DNA from: Ferribacterium limneticum
Lineage (GTDB): Bacteria; Pseudomonadota; Gammaproteobacteria; Burkholderiales; Rhodocyclaceae
Length of the DNA stretch: 64,000 nucleotides
NCBI RefSeq assembly: GCF_020510625.1
Contig: NZ_CP075191.1
Coordinates: forward strand, 2,084,001 to 2,148,000
Direction of reading: 5' to 3'
Part shown: positions 21,166-29,056 of the stretch, in pieces
How the letters are laid out: each line of letters opens with the position of its first letter
How positions within the stretch are numbered: position 1 is the stretch's first letter
Made by a program: the position numbers and the translations under genes
Notes under the pieces: model-generated
Database searches by the model: none
Seen by the model: the letters and a program-made list of their open reading frames with translations, nothing else
Told to the model about the DNA's origin: nothing

Positions 21166-22398
21166 ATGTCGCCCCGCCTGCTTGCTCTCTGGCTCAAGGA
21201 ATCGATCGCCCTGCTGCGCGACCGGCATGGCTTGCTTGCCCTGTTCATCATGCCGACCATTTTCATCCTGGTCATGACCATGGCACTGCGCGATGCTTTT
21301 TCGCCGGGCGTCAGCATCGACGCCGCCTATGTCGTCGTCGATCTCGACCACAGTCCGCATTCCAAGGCACTGATCAAGCGCCTCGACAAGAGCGTTTCCT
21401 TCAAGCGCCTGCCGGCTGCCGATGATGCCGAAAAGGCCCGCCAGGGCATCCTCGATGGCCATCAGGTACTGGTGCTGGTGCTCCCCAAGGGCTTTGGCGA
21501 ACGCCTGCTGGCGCCGGCCGGCGCTGACGGCCAGCCGACCGAAGCACTGCAACTGCTGCTCGATCCGGCGCTCAGCCCGGCCCTGCAACTCGCCTTCCGC
21601 AACCAGGTGATGGCGGCGCTGGGCGCGGTGCGGGCCGACGAACTGACGCGCAGTGCCGGCAAGCTGTTCGGCCTGCCGGTTGCCCCCGGCGCCAGTGCCG
21701 AACGCGAGTGGCCGGACGAAATCCACAGCATCGCCGTGCGCAACGACCGCAGCATCCGGCCGCCCTCTTCGGTGCAACAGAACGTCCCGGCCTGGCTGAT
21801 CTTTGCGATGTTCTTCGTCGTCATTCCGGTTTCGTCGATTTTCATCATCGAACGCCAGCAGGGCACGCTACAGCGCCTGCGCGCCATGGGCCTGCCTTTC
21901 CATCTGATCCTCGCCGGCAAGCTGCTGCCCTTCTTCATCGTCAATCAATTGCAGGCCGTGCTGATGGTGCTGGTTGGCATTTACCTCGTCCCGTTGTTCG
22001 GCAGCGAAGCGCTGGAACTGCCGGGCAGCCTGCCGCTGCTGTTCAATCTGTGGGCTGTCGCCGCCGCCGTCAGCCTGGCCGCCGTCTCGCTCGCCCTGCT
22101 CGTTGCCAGCCTGGCCCGAACCTCAGAACAGGCCACGGTCATCGGCGGTGTCGGCAATATCCTGATGGGCGCCATCGGCGGCATCATGGTCCCCAAATTC
22201 GTGATGCCGGCCGCCATGCAAAAGCTCGCCACCCTGTCGCCAATGGCCTGGGGTCTCGAAGGCTTCCACACCGTGATGCTGCGCCACGGCAGCTTTACCG
22301 ACATCCTGCCCAGCCTGGCCCAGTTGCTCGCCTTTGCCGCTGCGGCGCTGACCGTTGCCGTCTGGCTCAATCACCGCTCACTCGCTGCCCAATCATGA
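21166..22398 (+). CDS. ABC-2 type exporter permease
   Basis: A 410-aa inner-membrane permease of the ABC-2/DrrB-YhhJ type. It has one N-terminal membrane helix (LLALFIMPTIFILVMTMALRD), a large periplasmic domain (about residues 45-205), and five C-terminal helices (LIFAMFFVVIPVSSIFIIE, ILAGKLLPFFIVNQLQAVLMVLVGIYLVPLF, SLPLLFNLWAVAAAVSLAAVSLALLVASLA, AIGGIMVPKFVMPAAM, LAQLLAFAAAALTVAVWL). The layout matches exporters with an extended first extracellular loop. Its stop overlaps the carrier protein start (ATGA). Confidence 0.9.
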   Translation: MSPRLLALWLKESIALLRDRHGLLALFIMPTIFILVMTMALRDAFSPGVSIDAAYVVVDLDHSPHSKALIKRLDKSVSFKRLPAADDAEKARQGILDGHQVLVLVLPKGFGERLLAPAGADGQPTEALQLLLDPALSPALQLAFRNQVMAALGAVRADELTRSAGKLFGLPVAPGASAEREWPDEIHSIAVRNDRSIRPPSSVQQNVPAWLIFAMFFVVIPVSSIFIIERQQGTLQRLRAMGLPFHLILAGKLLPFFIVNQLQAVLMVLVGIYLVPLFGSEALELPGSLPLLFNLWAVAAAVSLAAVSLALLVASLARTSEQATVIGGVGNILMGAIGGIMVPKFVMPAAMQKLATLSPMAWGLEGFHTVMLRHGSFTDILPSLAQLLAFAAAALTVAVWLNHRSLAAQS

Positions 22399-22664
22399 CC
22401 GCTGAACTCCGCCTCGAACTCAAGGCCCTGATCATCGAAGCCTGTGACAAGGACTGCGCTCCGGCCAGCATTACCGACGACGAAATCCTGTTCGGCCCGG
22501 AAGCCCCGCTGCAACTCGATTCGCTCGACGCCCTGCAGGTCTCGATGGCGATCAAGAAGAAATATGGCCTGCGCCTGCCGGACAGCAAGGAAACCCGCCG
22601 CATCCTGTCCAGCGTAGGCAACCTGGCCGAGCACCTCGAAAGCTGGCTCGCCAGCCGCGCATGA
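22395..22664 (+). CDS. Acyl carrier protein (phosphopantetheine carrier)
   Basis: An 89-aa carrier protein: four-helix ACP fold with the attachment Ser43 in LQLDSLDALQVSMAI. The DSL motif is intact. The flanks IEACDKDCAPASITDDEILFGPEAP and GLRLPDSKETRRILSSVGNLAEHL fit ACP helices I and III-IV. It would carry the growing or finished acyl chain for the ketosynthases and the BtrH-like protein. The start is fixed by the ATGA overlap with the permease; the stop overlaps the next ketosynthase start. No phosphopantetheinyl transferase gene is nearby, so a host enzyme must load it. Confidence 0.9.
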   Translation: MTAELRLELKALIIEACDKDCAPASITDDEILFGPEAPLQLDSLDALQVSMAIKKKYGLRLPDSKETRRILSSVGNLAEHLESWLASRA

Positions 22665-23740
22665 AACGACCGGTTTATATCGCCGACTGCGGGCTGATCT
22701 GCGCCCGCGGCGAAACGGCAACGGCTGTGGCTGAAGCCCTGTGGCGCGGCGAATCCGGCTCCGAGAAGCGCTGCCTGGGCGAACGCGAATTCCCCTATTT
22801 CGCTCTGCCGATGAGTGAAGACAGCTGGCTGCAGCGGGCCGAACGAGCCATTCGCTTGGTGACTGGCCAACTGGCGTCGCTCCCTCCGACCACCCCGCTG
22901 TTCATCGCCTCATCCTCTTTCCAGATCGGCCATTTCGAGCAGCAAGGGGCGCCGTTCGACCTGCCGCTGGCGACCGCTTCGTTGAGCCGCCAAATTGCCC
23001 GCTGGATGGACCTTTCCGGCCCATGCTACAGCTTCTCGAATGCCTGCATCTCAGGCTTCTCGGCCATCGACGCGGCCGGTACCTTGATCGCCGCCGGCCA
23101 GATCGATGAAGCGGTCGTCCTCGGATTCGAGCTGGCCAACGTTGCCACGCTGGCCGGCTTTGCCTCAATGGAACTGCTGTCGCGCACAAGCTGCCGCCCC
23201 TTCGATGCCCGGCGTGACGGCCTGGTCCTTGGCGAAGCCGTCGCCGCCGTTCGCCTGAGCGCCAAACCCGCTCCGTGGAGAATCGCCGGGCTACGCACCG
23301 GCCTGGACGGCTACTCGACGACCGGCCCCGACCCGGATGGCGGCCCCATCGCCAAGACGGCTATCGCCAGCCTGAAAGCAGCCAATGTCGGCCCGGCCGA
23401 AATTGATCTGGTCAAATTGCAGGCTGCCGGCTCGCCCGGCACCGACCTCGCCGAAGCCAACGCGCTGCACAAGGTTTTCGGCACCGAGATGCCGCCGCTG
23501 CTCTCGCTAAAACCAGCCCTTGGCCACACGCTCGGCGCCAGCGGCATCGCTGAACTGGCGGCCCTGCTGGCCTGCCTCGACGCAGGAACCATCCCGGCGA
23601 CGGCAGGTTTCACCGAAGCCGACCCCGAACTCGGCCTGGCGCCGATCACTCACCGCAGCAATGACCCGGTTCGCCGGGCCATGCTTAACCTGATCGGCTT
23701 CGGCGGCGGGCTGGCCACGATGATCGTGGAGCGCACCTGA
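22661..23740 (+). CDS. Beta-ketoacyl synthase (KAS I/II fold) lacking one catalytic His
   Basis: A 359-aa thiolase-fold ketosynthase. The nucleophile Cys129 (YSFSNACISGFSAID) and the second His (His289, KPALGHTLGASG) are present. The segment that normally reads HGTxTxxxD reads AAGSPGTD (residues 255-261), so the first His of the Cys-His-His triad is missing. RPFDARRDGLVLGEAVAAVRL is a typical KAS motif. In KAS enzymes both His residues help decarboxylate malonyl-ACP, so this protein may transfer or condense acyl groups differently. It overlaps the carrier protein start/stop and the following gene (TGATG). Confidence 0.85.
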   Translation: MKRPVYIADCGLICARGETATAVAEALWRGESGSEKRCLGEREFPYFALPMSEDSWLQRAERAIRLVTGQLASLPPTTPLFIASSSFQIGHFEQQGAPFDLPLATASLSRQIARWMDLSGPCYSFSNACISGFSAIDAAGTLIAAGQIDEAVVLGFELANVATLAGFASMELLSRTSCRPFDARRDGLVLGEAVAAVRLSAKPAPWRIAGLRTGLDGYSTTGPDPDGGPIAKTAIASLKAANVGPAEIDLVKLQAAGSPGTDLAEANALHKVFGTEMPPLLSLKPALGHTLGASGIAELAALLACLDAGTIPATAGFTEADPELGLAPITHRSNDPVRRAMLNLIGFGGGLATMIVERT

Positions 23741-24414
23741 TGATTTACCTTCACGCCGCGCTCAGCCAGCAGTTTGCCCCGGCCAACCTGCCGGGTGCAG
23801 TCCGTGCCACGCTCGGCAAACCGCTGCGCCGCGCCGCCGGCTTGACCCAGTTGGCCTTGGTTGGCGCTTTCGCCTGCTTGCCGGAAGAGCGCCGCCACCT
23901 GCCGACCGCCCTGCTCTGGCAATCAACCAGCGGCCCGCGGCTCGAAACGATCACCCTGCTAGAGGAAATCTGCGACGGCGCCGCCGAGCCGATGCCCTAC
24001 GACTTTCTCGCCACCCAGCCAGCCATCGCCGCTGCCCAGATCCAGCCCATGTTGCCTGGGCTGCAATCCGCCATGCACATTCCGCTCGACAGCGAGAACA
24101 GCACCAACTGGTCGCTGCTGCTCAATCTGGCGATCGAATGGCTGAACGAGGGCCGCTACGCCCAGGTTCTCTGCGCCCAACTCGACCATTGGGCCGAGCG
24201 CTCGAGCGGCCACTGGCTTTGTGTCGGCACCGAACCTCTTGAAAACTCGCTCACCAGCCTCCAAATAGTCACGGAACCATCGCCTGATGCCCATGCCGAC
24301 ACGTCGGATTTTCCGGCGCGACTGTCCGACTGGCTGAATCACGGCGACACCGCCACCCTTTCCCTGCATTCCACCGCCGCCCCACAGCTGGCGGTAGAAT
24401 TCGCCCGACTCTAA
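23740..24414 (+). CDS. Ketosynthase-like protein without catalytic residues
   Basis: A 224-aa protein resembling the beta-ketoacyl synthase N-terminal-like family that accompanies ketosynthases in aryl-polyene and related clusters. The N-terminus (GAVRATLGKPLRRAAGLTQLALVGAFACL) and TALLWQSTSGPRLETITLLEEICDG match the thiolase half-fold edge; SLLLNLAIEWLNEGRYAQVLCAQLDHWAE follows. I see no ketosynthase active-site Cys, and the HGT/GH His motifs are absent. It probably pairs with the ketosynthase just upstream, in the manner of a chain-length factor; this is inference. It is the last gene of the operon. Confidence 0.7.
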   Translation: MIYLHAALSQQFAPANLPGAVRATLGKPLRRAAGLTQLALVGAFACLPEERRHLPTALLWQSTSGPRLETITLLEEICDGAAEPMPYDFLATQPAIAAAQIQPMLPGLQSAMHIPLDSENSTNWSLLLNLAIEWLNEGRYAQVLCAQLDHWAERSSGHWLCVGTEPLENSLTSLQIVTEPSPDAHADTSDFPARLSDWLNHGDTATLSLHSTAAPQLAVEFARL

Positions 24415-24432
24415 TTTCCACAGGCCCCCACC

Positions 24433-25290
24433 ATGTCCGAATTTGCCTTTGACGTAACCCTCGAAGAATTTGAATCCAAGGTGCTCCTGCCCGCCCAGGA
24501 AGTGCCGGTGGTCGTCGACTTCTGGGCACCGTGGTGCGAACCCTGCAAGGTGCTGAAGCCCATGCTGGAAAAGCTGGCCGAGGAATACAAGGGCCGCTTC
24601 CTGCTCGCCATGGTCAATGCCGACGAGTTCCCGGAACTGTCCCAGCACTTCGGCGTGCGCAGCATTCCCTCGGTCAAGGTGCTGTTCCAGGGCCAGCTGG
24701 TCGATGAATTCAATGGCGCCCTGCCGGAAAGCCAGGTTCGCGAATTCCTCGACCGCATCGCCCTGCCGGCCGGCCCGGGGGGCAACCTGCGCGAAGAAGC
24801 AGCGGCGCTGATCGTTGAAGGCAAGCTGGACGAAGCGCTGGCCAAACTGGTCGAGGCCAGCCAGGCCAATCCGCAGGATCAGGCCGTCCAGCTCGACGCC
24901 GTTGATGTGCTGTTGCAACTCGGCCGCACTGACGAAGCCAAGCAACTGCTGGCCGGTGAATACGCCAACGAACCCGACCGTGCCAATGCCCTGCGTGCCC
25001 GCCTGGCCCTGGCCGATGGCGCCGCCGACACCGCAGAAATTGAAGCCCGGCTTGCCGCCAACCCGGCCGACCACGGCGCCCGCCTTGAACTCTCCCGTGC
25101 CTACGCCGCCCAAAGCCGTTTCCGCGAAGCAATGGAAGCCGCGCTCGAAGTCGTCGTCCGCGACCGTGCCTTCGACGAAGGTGCCGGCCGCAAGGCACTA
25201 CTCCAACTGTTCGAAGCGCTCCGCGGCAGCGAGCAGTACGACGACCTGATCCGCGAGTTCCGCCGCAAGATGTCCGCCGCGCTGAACTAA
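24433..25290 (+). CDS. cnoX: CnoX/YbbN thioredoxin-TPR co-chaperone
   Basis: A 285-aa protein with an N-terminal thioredoxin domain (VVVDFWAPWCEPCKVLKPML, FGVRSIPSVKVLFQGQLVDEF) and a C-terminal TPR-like region (from about residue 115: LIVEGKLDEALAKLVEASQANPQDQAVQLDAVDVLLQLG and later repeats). This is the layout of YbbN/CnoX, which hands clients to GroEL and DnaK. The active site is WCEPC, so unlike E. coli CnoX (SxxC) it keeps both cysteines and may be redox active. It is 18 bp after the ketosynthase operon but looks like housekeeping. Confidence 0.93.
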   Translation: MSEFAFDVTLEEFESKVLLPAQEVPVVVDFWAPWCEPCKVLKPMLEKLAEEYKGRFLLAMVNADEFPELSQHFGVRSIPSVKVLFQGQLVDEFNGALPESQVREFLDRIALPAGPGGNLREEAAALIVEGKLDEALAKLVEASQANPQDQAVQLDAVDVLLQLGRTDEAKQLLAGEYANEPDRANALRARLALADGAADTAEIEARLAANPADHGARLELSRAYAAQSRFREAMEAALEVVVRDRAFDEGAGRKALLQLFEALRGSEQYDDLIREFRRKMSAALN

Positions 25291-25312
25291 GCCGGCTCCG
25301 AAAGCATCGGCC

Positions 25313-26215
25313 GTGCGCCTGTTCTACACCGATGTTTTCGTGCTTCCCCTGCCAGCCGGGCACCGCTTTCCGATGGAAAAGTATTCCCGGCTGCGCCAGG
25401 CCCTGCTCGCCAACGGCGAGTTCAGCGAAACCGATTTCCACTTGCCCCACGCCGCGACCGACGAAGAGCTGGGCCGCGCCCATGATCCCGATTACATCCA
25501 GGCCATTGCCACGGGGCAACTTTCCGAAAAAGCCCAGAAAGCCATCGGCTTTCCATGGAGCGAAGGCATGGTCGAACGTTCGCGCCGTTCGGCCGGGGCG
25601 ACCATCTGCGCCTGCCGAGCGGCGTTGGAAGACAGTGTTTCGGCCAACCTGGCCGGCGGCACCCACCACGCCTTTCGTGACCGGGGCGAGGGTTTCTGCA
25701 TCTTCAACGATGCCGCCGTCGCGGCCCGTGCCATGCAAACCGAAGGCCGTGCCAAGCAGGTATTGATCGTCGATTGCGACGTCCATCAGGGTAACGGCAC
25801 CGCCAGCATCCTGCGCGGCGACGACAGCATCTTTACCTTCTCCATCCACGGTGCGCGCAATTTCCCGTTCGACAAGGAACAGAGCGATCTCGACATCGAG
25901 CTGCCCGATGGCTGCACCGATGCGGCCTATCTCACGCGCCTCGCCGAAGGCCTGGACACCGCTTTCGACATCTCCCGCCCTGACCTCGTCATCTACCTGG
26001 CCGGCGCCGACCCCTACAAGGATGACCGTCTGGGGCGCCTTAGTCTGAGTTGCGAAGGATTGGCCGAAAGGGATCGGCTGGTCTTTACCAAATCCCGGGC
26101 GCACGGAACCCCCGTTGCCATTGCGATGGCAGGTGGATATGCCCGCCAGATCGACGATACGGTCAGAATTCACAGCGCGACGATTCACCTCGCCAAAGCG
26201 CTTCTGGGCAGTTAG
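25313..26215 (+). CDS. Histone deacetylase-fold (AcuC/HDAC superfamily) amidohydrolase
   Basis: A 300-aa zinc hydrolase of the class II-like HDAC/acetylpolyamine amidohydrolase superfamily. Active-site signatures are visible: LAGGTHHAFRDRGEGFCIFNDAAVAA (tandem His pair and the Asp/Asn segment), VLIVDCDVHQGNGTASIL (zinc ligands D-x-H), IYLAGADPYKDDRLG (third zinc Asp) and a Gly-rich VAIAMAGGYAR. The substrate is unknown: acetyl-lysine, acetylpolyamine or other acylamide. It starts with GTG at 25313, 22 bp downstream of cnoX, and could be cotranscribed with it. Confidence 0.92.
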   Translation: MRLFYTDVFVLPLPAGHRFPMEKYSRLRQALLANGEFSETDFHLPHAATDEELGRAHDPDYIQAIATGQLSEKAQKAIGFPWSEGMVERSRRSAGATICACRAALEDSVSANLAGGTHHAFRDRGEGFCIFNDAAVAARAMQTEGRAKQVLIVDCDVHQGNGTASILRGDDSIFTFSIHGARNFPFDKEQSDLDIELPDGCTDAAYLTRLAEGLDTAFDISRPDLVIYLAGADPYKDDRLGRLSLSCEGLAERDRLVFTKSRAHGTPVAIAMAGGYARQIDDTVRIHSATIHLAKALLGS

Positions 26216-26323
26216 AGTAACGAACAGGCACGGCCCGGCCGGGGCCGGAAAGTGAGGCCAGCGTCCAATGCAGGCTGAGCCATTCAAACGTATTGCGATA
26301 GCCGCAGGAGAGATTTAAAAAAG

Positions 26324-29041
26324 ATGTTCGGCCTGTTCAATTGGCGCTCGCTTCAGACCCGCATCGCGGTCGGTACATTGTTTGTGGTGCTGGGCATACT
26401 CTGGACGACGGTCATCGCGCTGAGCCAGCTCCTGAACCGAGACATGGAAAAAACCATTTCGGCACAGCAGTTTTCAACGGTTTCACTGATTGCCAGCGAA
26501 ATCGACCGTTCCATCCTTGAACGATTGAGCATTGCCGAATCCGTTGCCAGCAGCCTCACCGCCGACATCCTTCGCTCGCCCGCTGCCACCCAGCGCCTCC
26601 TTGAAGAACGCAAGATTCCGGAACGCTTTTTCAACCGGGGCATTATCGTCACCGACAGCCAGGGGACGGCGATTGCCGACAGCCCTGCCGAACATGGACG
26701 GACTGGCACCAACTACGCCGAGTTCGACTTCATCGCCAAAGTTCTGAGTACGGGCGTTCGACAGATTTCCGATCCGGTTTTCAGTCCCAATGGCGGCATG
26801 CCGGTATTCACCATGGTTGTTCCCATCCTGAATGCTGACCATAAAACCATCGGCCTGGTTATCGGCGTAACCAACCTTGCCCTACCCAATTTCCTCGACG
26901 AAATTGGTTCAGCCAAATACGGCAACACCGGAGACTTTCTGGTTACCGCCCCGGCCAAGCGACTTTTCGTCGCCTCCTCGGACAAGCGACGCGTCATGAA
27001 AGCCGGCCCACCGCCCGGCATCAATCCGGTGTACGACCGCTACATCGGTGGCTATGAGGGCTCGGGGGTGGCCAAGAGTTCCCGTGGCGTGGTCGAGCTG
27101 TCGTCAAACAAGAAAATCGCCAGCACAGGCTGGCTGATGCAAGCCGTGCTGCCGGTCGACGAAGCTTTTGCGCCCATCCACGCCATGGAGCGCCACCTGA
27201 TCGTTGTTTCCCTGCTTCTGACGCTGGTCGCCACGTTCGCCAGCTGGTGGTGGCTGCGCCTGCAACTTCGACCGCTCTCGGAAACGGCCACCCAATTGCG
27301 CCAGATGCGCGATGGCGAGATCCCGAGACAGGCGCTGCCAGTCGTTCGCCAGGATGAAATCGGCCTGCTGACCGAAGCCCTGAACGGTTTGCAGGCCGTC
27401 ATCATCAACGAAGAAGCAAAGGCGGCTGAGCACGCAGCCAACGACCGCCTGCGGCGCATCGTTTCCTACGTACCGGGCATCGTCTTTCAATATCGTCTCT
27501 TTCCGGACGGTCATAGCGCCTTTCCCTTTGCCAGCGAAGGCATTCGGAAAATCTATGGTTTGGCCCCCGAGGAAGTTGAGACTCACGTCCGCCCACTGCG
27601 CGACATGATGCACCCGGATGACGTGGAACATTTCCAGGCCACCATGCACGAGTCGGCGAAAACCCTTGCCCCATGGCATGTCGACTACCGCATCTGCGTG
27701 CCGGACAAGGGCACCAGATGGTTGATGATCAACGCCCAGCCAGAGCGCGATAGCGATGGCAGCACGCTTTGGCATGGCTTCATTGCCGACATCTCGGAAA
27801 TGAAAGCGATGTCAGCCGAGTTGGAGCACTATCGCGATCACCTCGAACAACTGGTCGAACTGCGGACCGCCGACCTCGAAGCCGCACGGGCCGAGGCCGT
27901 CCGCCTGGCCATGGCGAAAAGCGAATTCCTCGCCAAGATGAGCCATGAAATCCGCACGCCCTTGCACGGCGTTCTCGGCATGGCCCACATCGGCAGCCGC
28001 AACACGGCCGAAGGCAGCAAGGCCCGCGATGCCTTCGCCAAGATCACCCACTCGGGCAACCTCCTGCTTGGCATCATCAACGACATCCTCGATTTTTCGA
28101 AGATGGAAGCCGGCATGCTCAAGATCGAATCAACCGATGTGGATCTTGTATCTATCCTCAACGAGTCGATCGAACTGATGCAGGACCGTGCCAATGCGAA
28201 AAAACTGGCCCTGCAACTCCGCGTGGCGGAAAACCTGCCAGCCCATTGCCGAAGCGATTCCCTGCGCCTGCGCCAAATTCTCCTGAACCTGCTCTCCAAT
28301 GCAGTCAAATTCACGAGCAGCGGCTCAGTCACACTCGATGCCTCGCTTGACGGCGAGCAACTCGTCTTCAAGGTAAGCGATACCGGCATCGGCATCACCC
28401 GTGAACAATCCGCCAAGATTTTCAATCCCTTTGAGCAAGGCGATAACTCGACCACCCGCCGCTTTGGCGGCACCGGCCTCGGGCTGGCCATTACCTCGCA
28501 TCTGGTCAAGCTGATGGATGGCAGCATCCAGCTCGACAGCACCCCGGATAGCGGCAGTTGCTTCGAAGTTCGCCTGCCCTACCTTCCGGTCGTTTCCGCC
28601 CACACAGCAAGCACACCCGTGATCACGGTGGCGACGGCGCCCAAGCCGCTATCGGGCATGCGCCTGCTGGTGGCCGAAGATGTCGACGTCAATCAGGAAA
28701 TCATGGAAGCCATCCTGCGCGATGACGGCGCCGACGTGGTCATCGCCGGCAACGGCCAGGAAGCCGTGGAACTGATTCGGCAGAAAGGCGCGGCAGCGTT
28801 CGATCTGGTGCTGATGGACATCCAGATGCCGGTGATGAACGGCCACGATGCCGCCCGTGAAATCCTGCGCATCGCACCGGATTTACCTATCGTCGGGCAA
28901 ACCGCCCACGCCCTGAGCGACGAGAGGGAAGCCTGCTTTGCCTCCGGCATGGTCGCCCACATCGCCAAGCCCATCGACCCGGACAAGCTGCTCGCCACCA
29001 TTCTCAAACACGTCCGCCCCAAGCCCGAACCCCGGCAATAA
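26324..29041 (+). CDS. Hybrid sensor histidine kinase (dCache-HAMP-PAS-HisKA-HATPase-REC)
   Basis: A 905-aa inner-membrane hybrid kinase. Order: membrane helix (about 12-34), periplasmic double-Cache sensor region (about 35-285), second membrane helix (LIVVSLLLTLVATFASWWWL), HAMP linker (LSETATQLRQMRDGEIP), PAS domain with PAC motif (VPGIVFQYRLFPDG to WHGFIADISEMK) and a coiled coil. Then come HisKA with phosphoacceptor His541 (KMSHEIRTPLHG), HATPase (NLLSNAVKFT, DTGIGI, RFGGTGLGLAIT) and a receiver domain with Asp832 (LVLMDIQMPVMNG). There is no Hpt domain, so a separate Hpt protein is needed; one lies at 3093-3485. The ligand is unknown. Confidence 0.93.
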   Translation: MFGLFNWRSLQTRIAVGTLFVVLGILWTTVIALSQLLNRDMEKTISAQQFSTVSLIASEIDRSILERLSIAESVASSLTADILRSPAATQRLLEERKIPERFFNRGIIVTDSQGTAIADSPAEHGRTGTNYAEFDFIAKVLSTGVRQISDPVFSPNGGMPVFTMVVPILNADHKTIGLVIGVTNLALPNFLDEIGSAKYGNTGDFLVTAPAKRLFVASSDKRRVMKAGPPPGINPVYDRYIGGYEGSGVAKSSRGVVELSSNKKIASTGWLMQAVLPVDEAFAPIHAMERHLIVVSLLLTLVATFASWWWLRLQLRPLSETATQLRQMRDGEIPRQALPVVRQDEIGLLTEALNGLQAVIINEEAKAAEHAANDRLRRIVSYVPGIVFQYRLFPDGHSAFPFASEGIRKIYGLAPEEVETHVRPLRDMMHPDDVEHFQATMHESAKTLAPWHVDYRICVPDKGTRWLMINAQPERDSDGSTLWHGFIADISEMKAMSAELEHYRDHLEQLVELRTADLEAARAEAVRLAMAKSEFLAKMSHEIRTPLHGVLGMAHIGSRNTAEGSKARDAFAKITHSGNLLLGIINDILDFSKMEAGMLKIESTDVDLVSILNESIELMQDRANAKKLALQLRVAENLPAHCRSDSLRLRQILLNLLSNAVKFTSSGSVTLDASLDGEQLVFKVSDTGIGITREQSAKIFNPFEQGDNSTTRRFGGTGLGLAITSHLVKLMDGSIQLDSTPDSGSCFEVRLPYLPVVSAHTASTPVITVATAPKPLSGMRLLVAEDVDVNQEIMEAILRDDGADVVIAGNGQEAVELIRQKGAAAFDLVLMDIQMPVMNGHDAAREILRIAPDLPIVGQTAHALSDEREACFASGMVAHIAKPIDPDKLLATILKHVRPKPEPRQ

Positions 29042-29056
29042 ACTCGCCCATTCACC

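Noticed and set aside
20023-21777. 584-aa open frame on the minus strand
   Set aside because: It lies opposite the BtrH, ATPase and permease genes, is Gln/Arg-biased without family motifs, and is a GC-rich antisense shadow of recognised proteins.
24710-26287. 525-aa minus-strand open frame spanning cnoX and the deacetylase gene
   Set aside because: Shadow crossing two real genes, with low-complexity Arg/Gly-rich translation.
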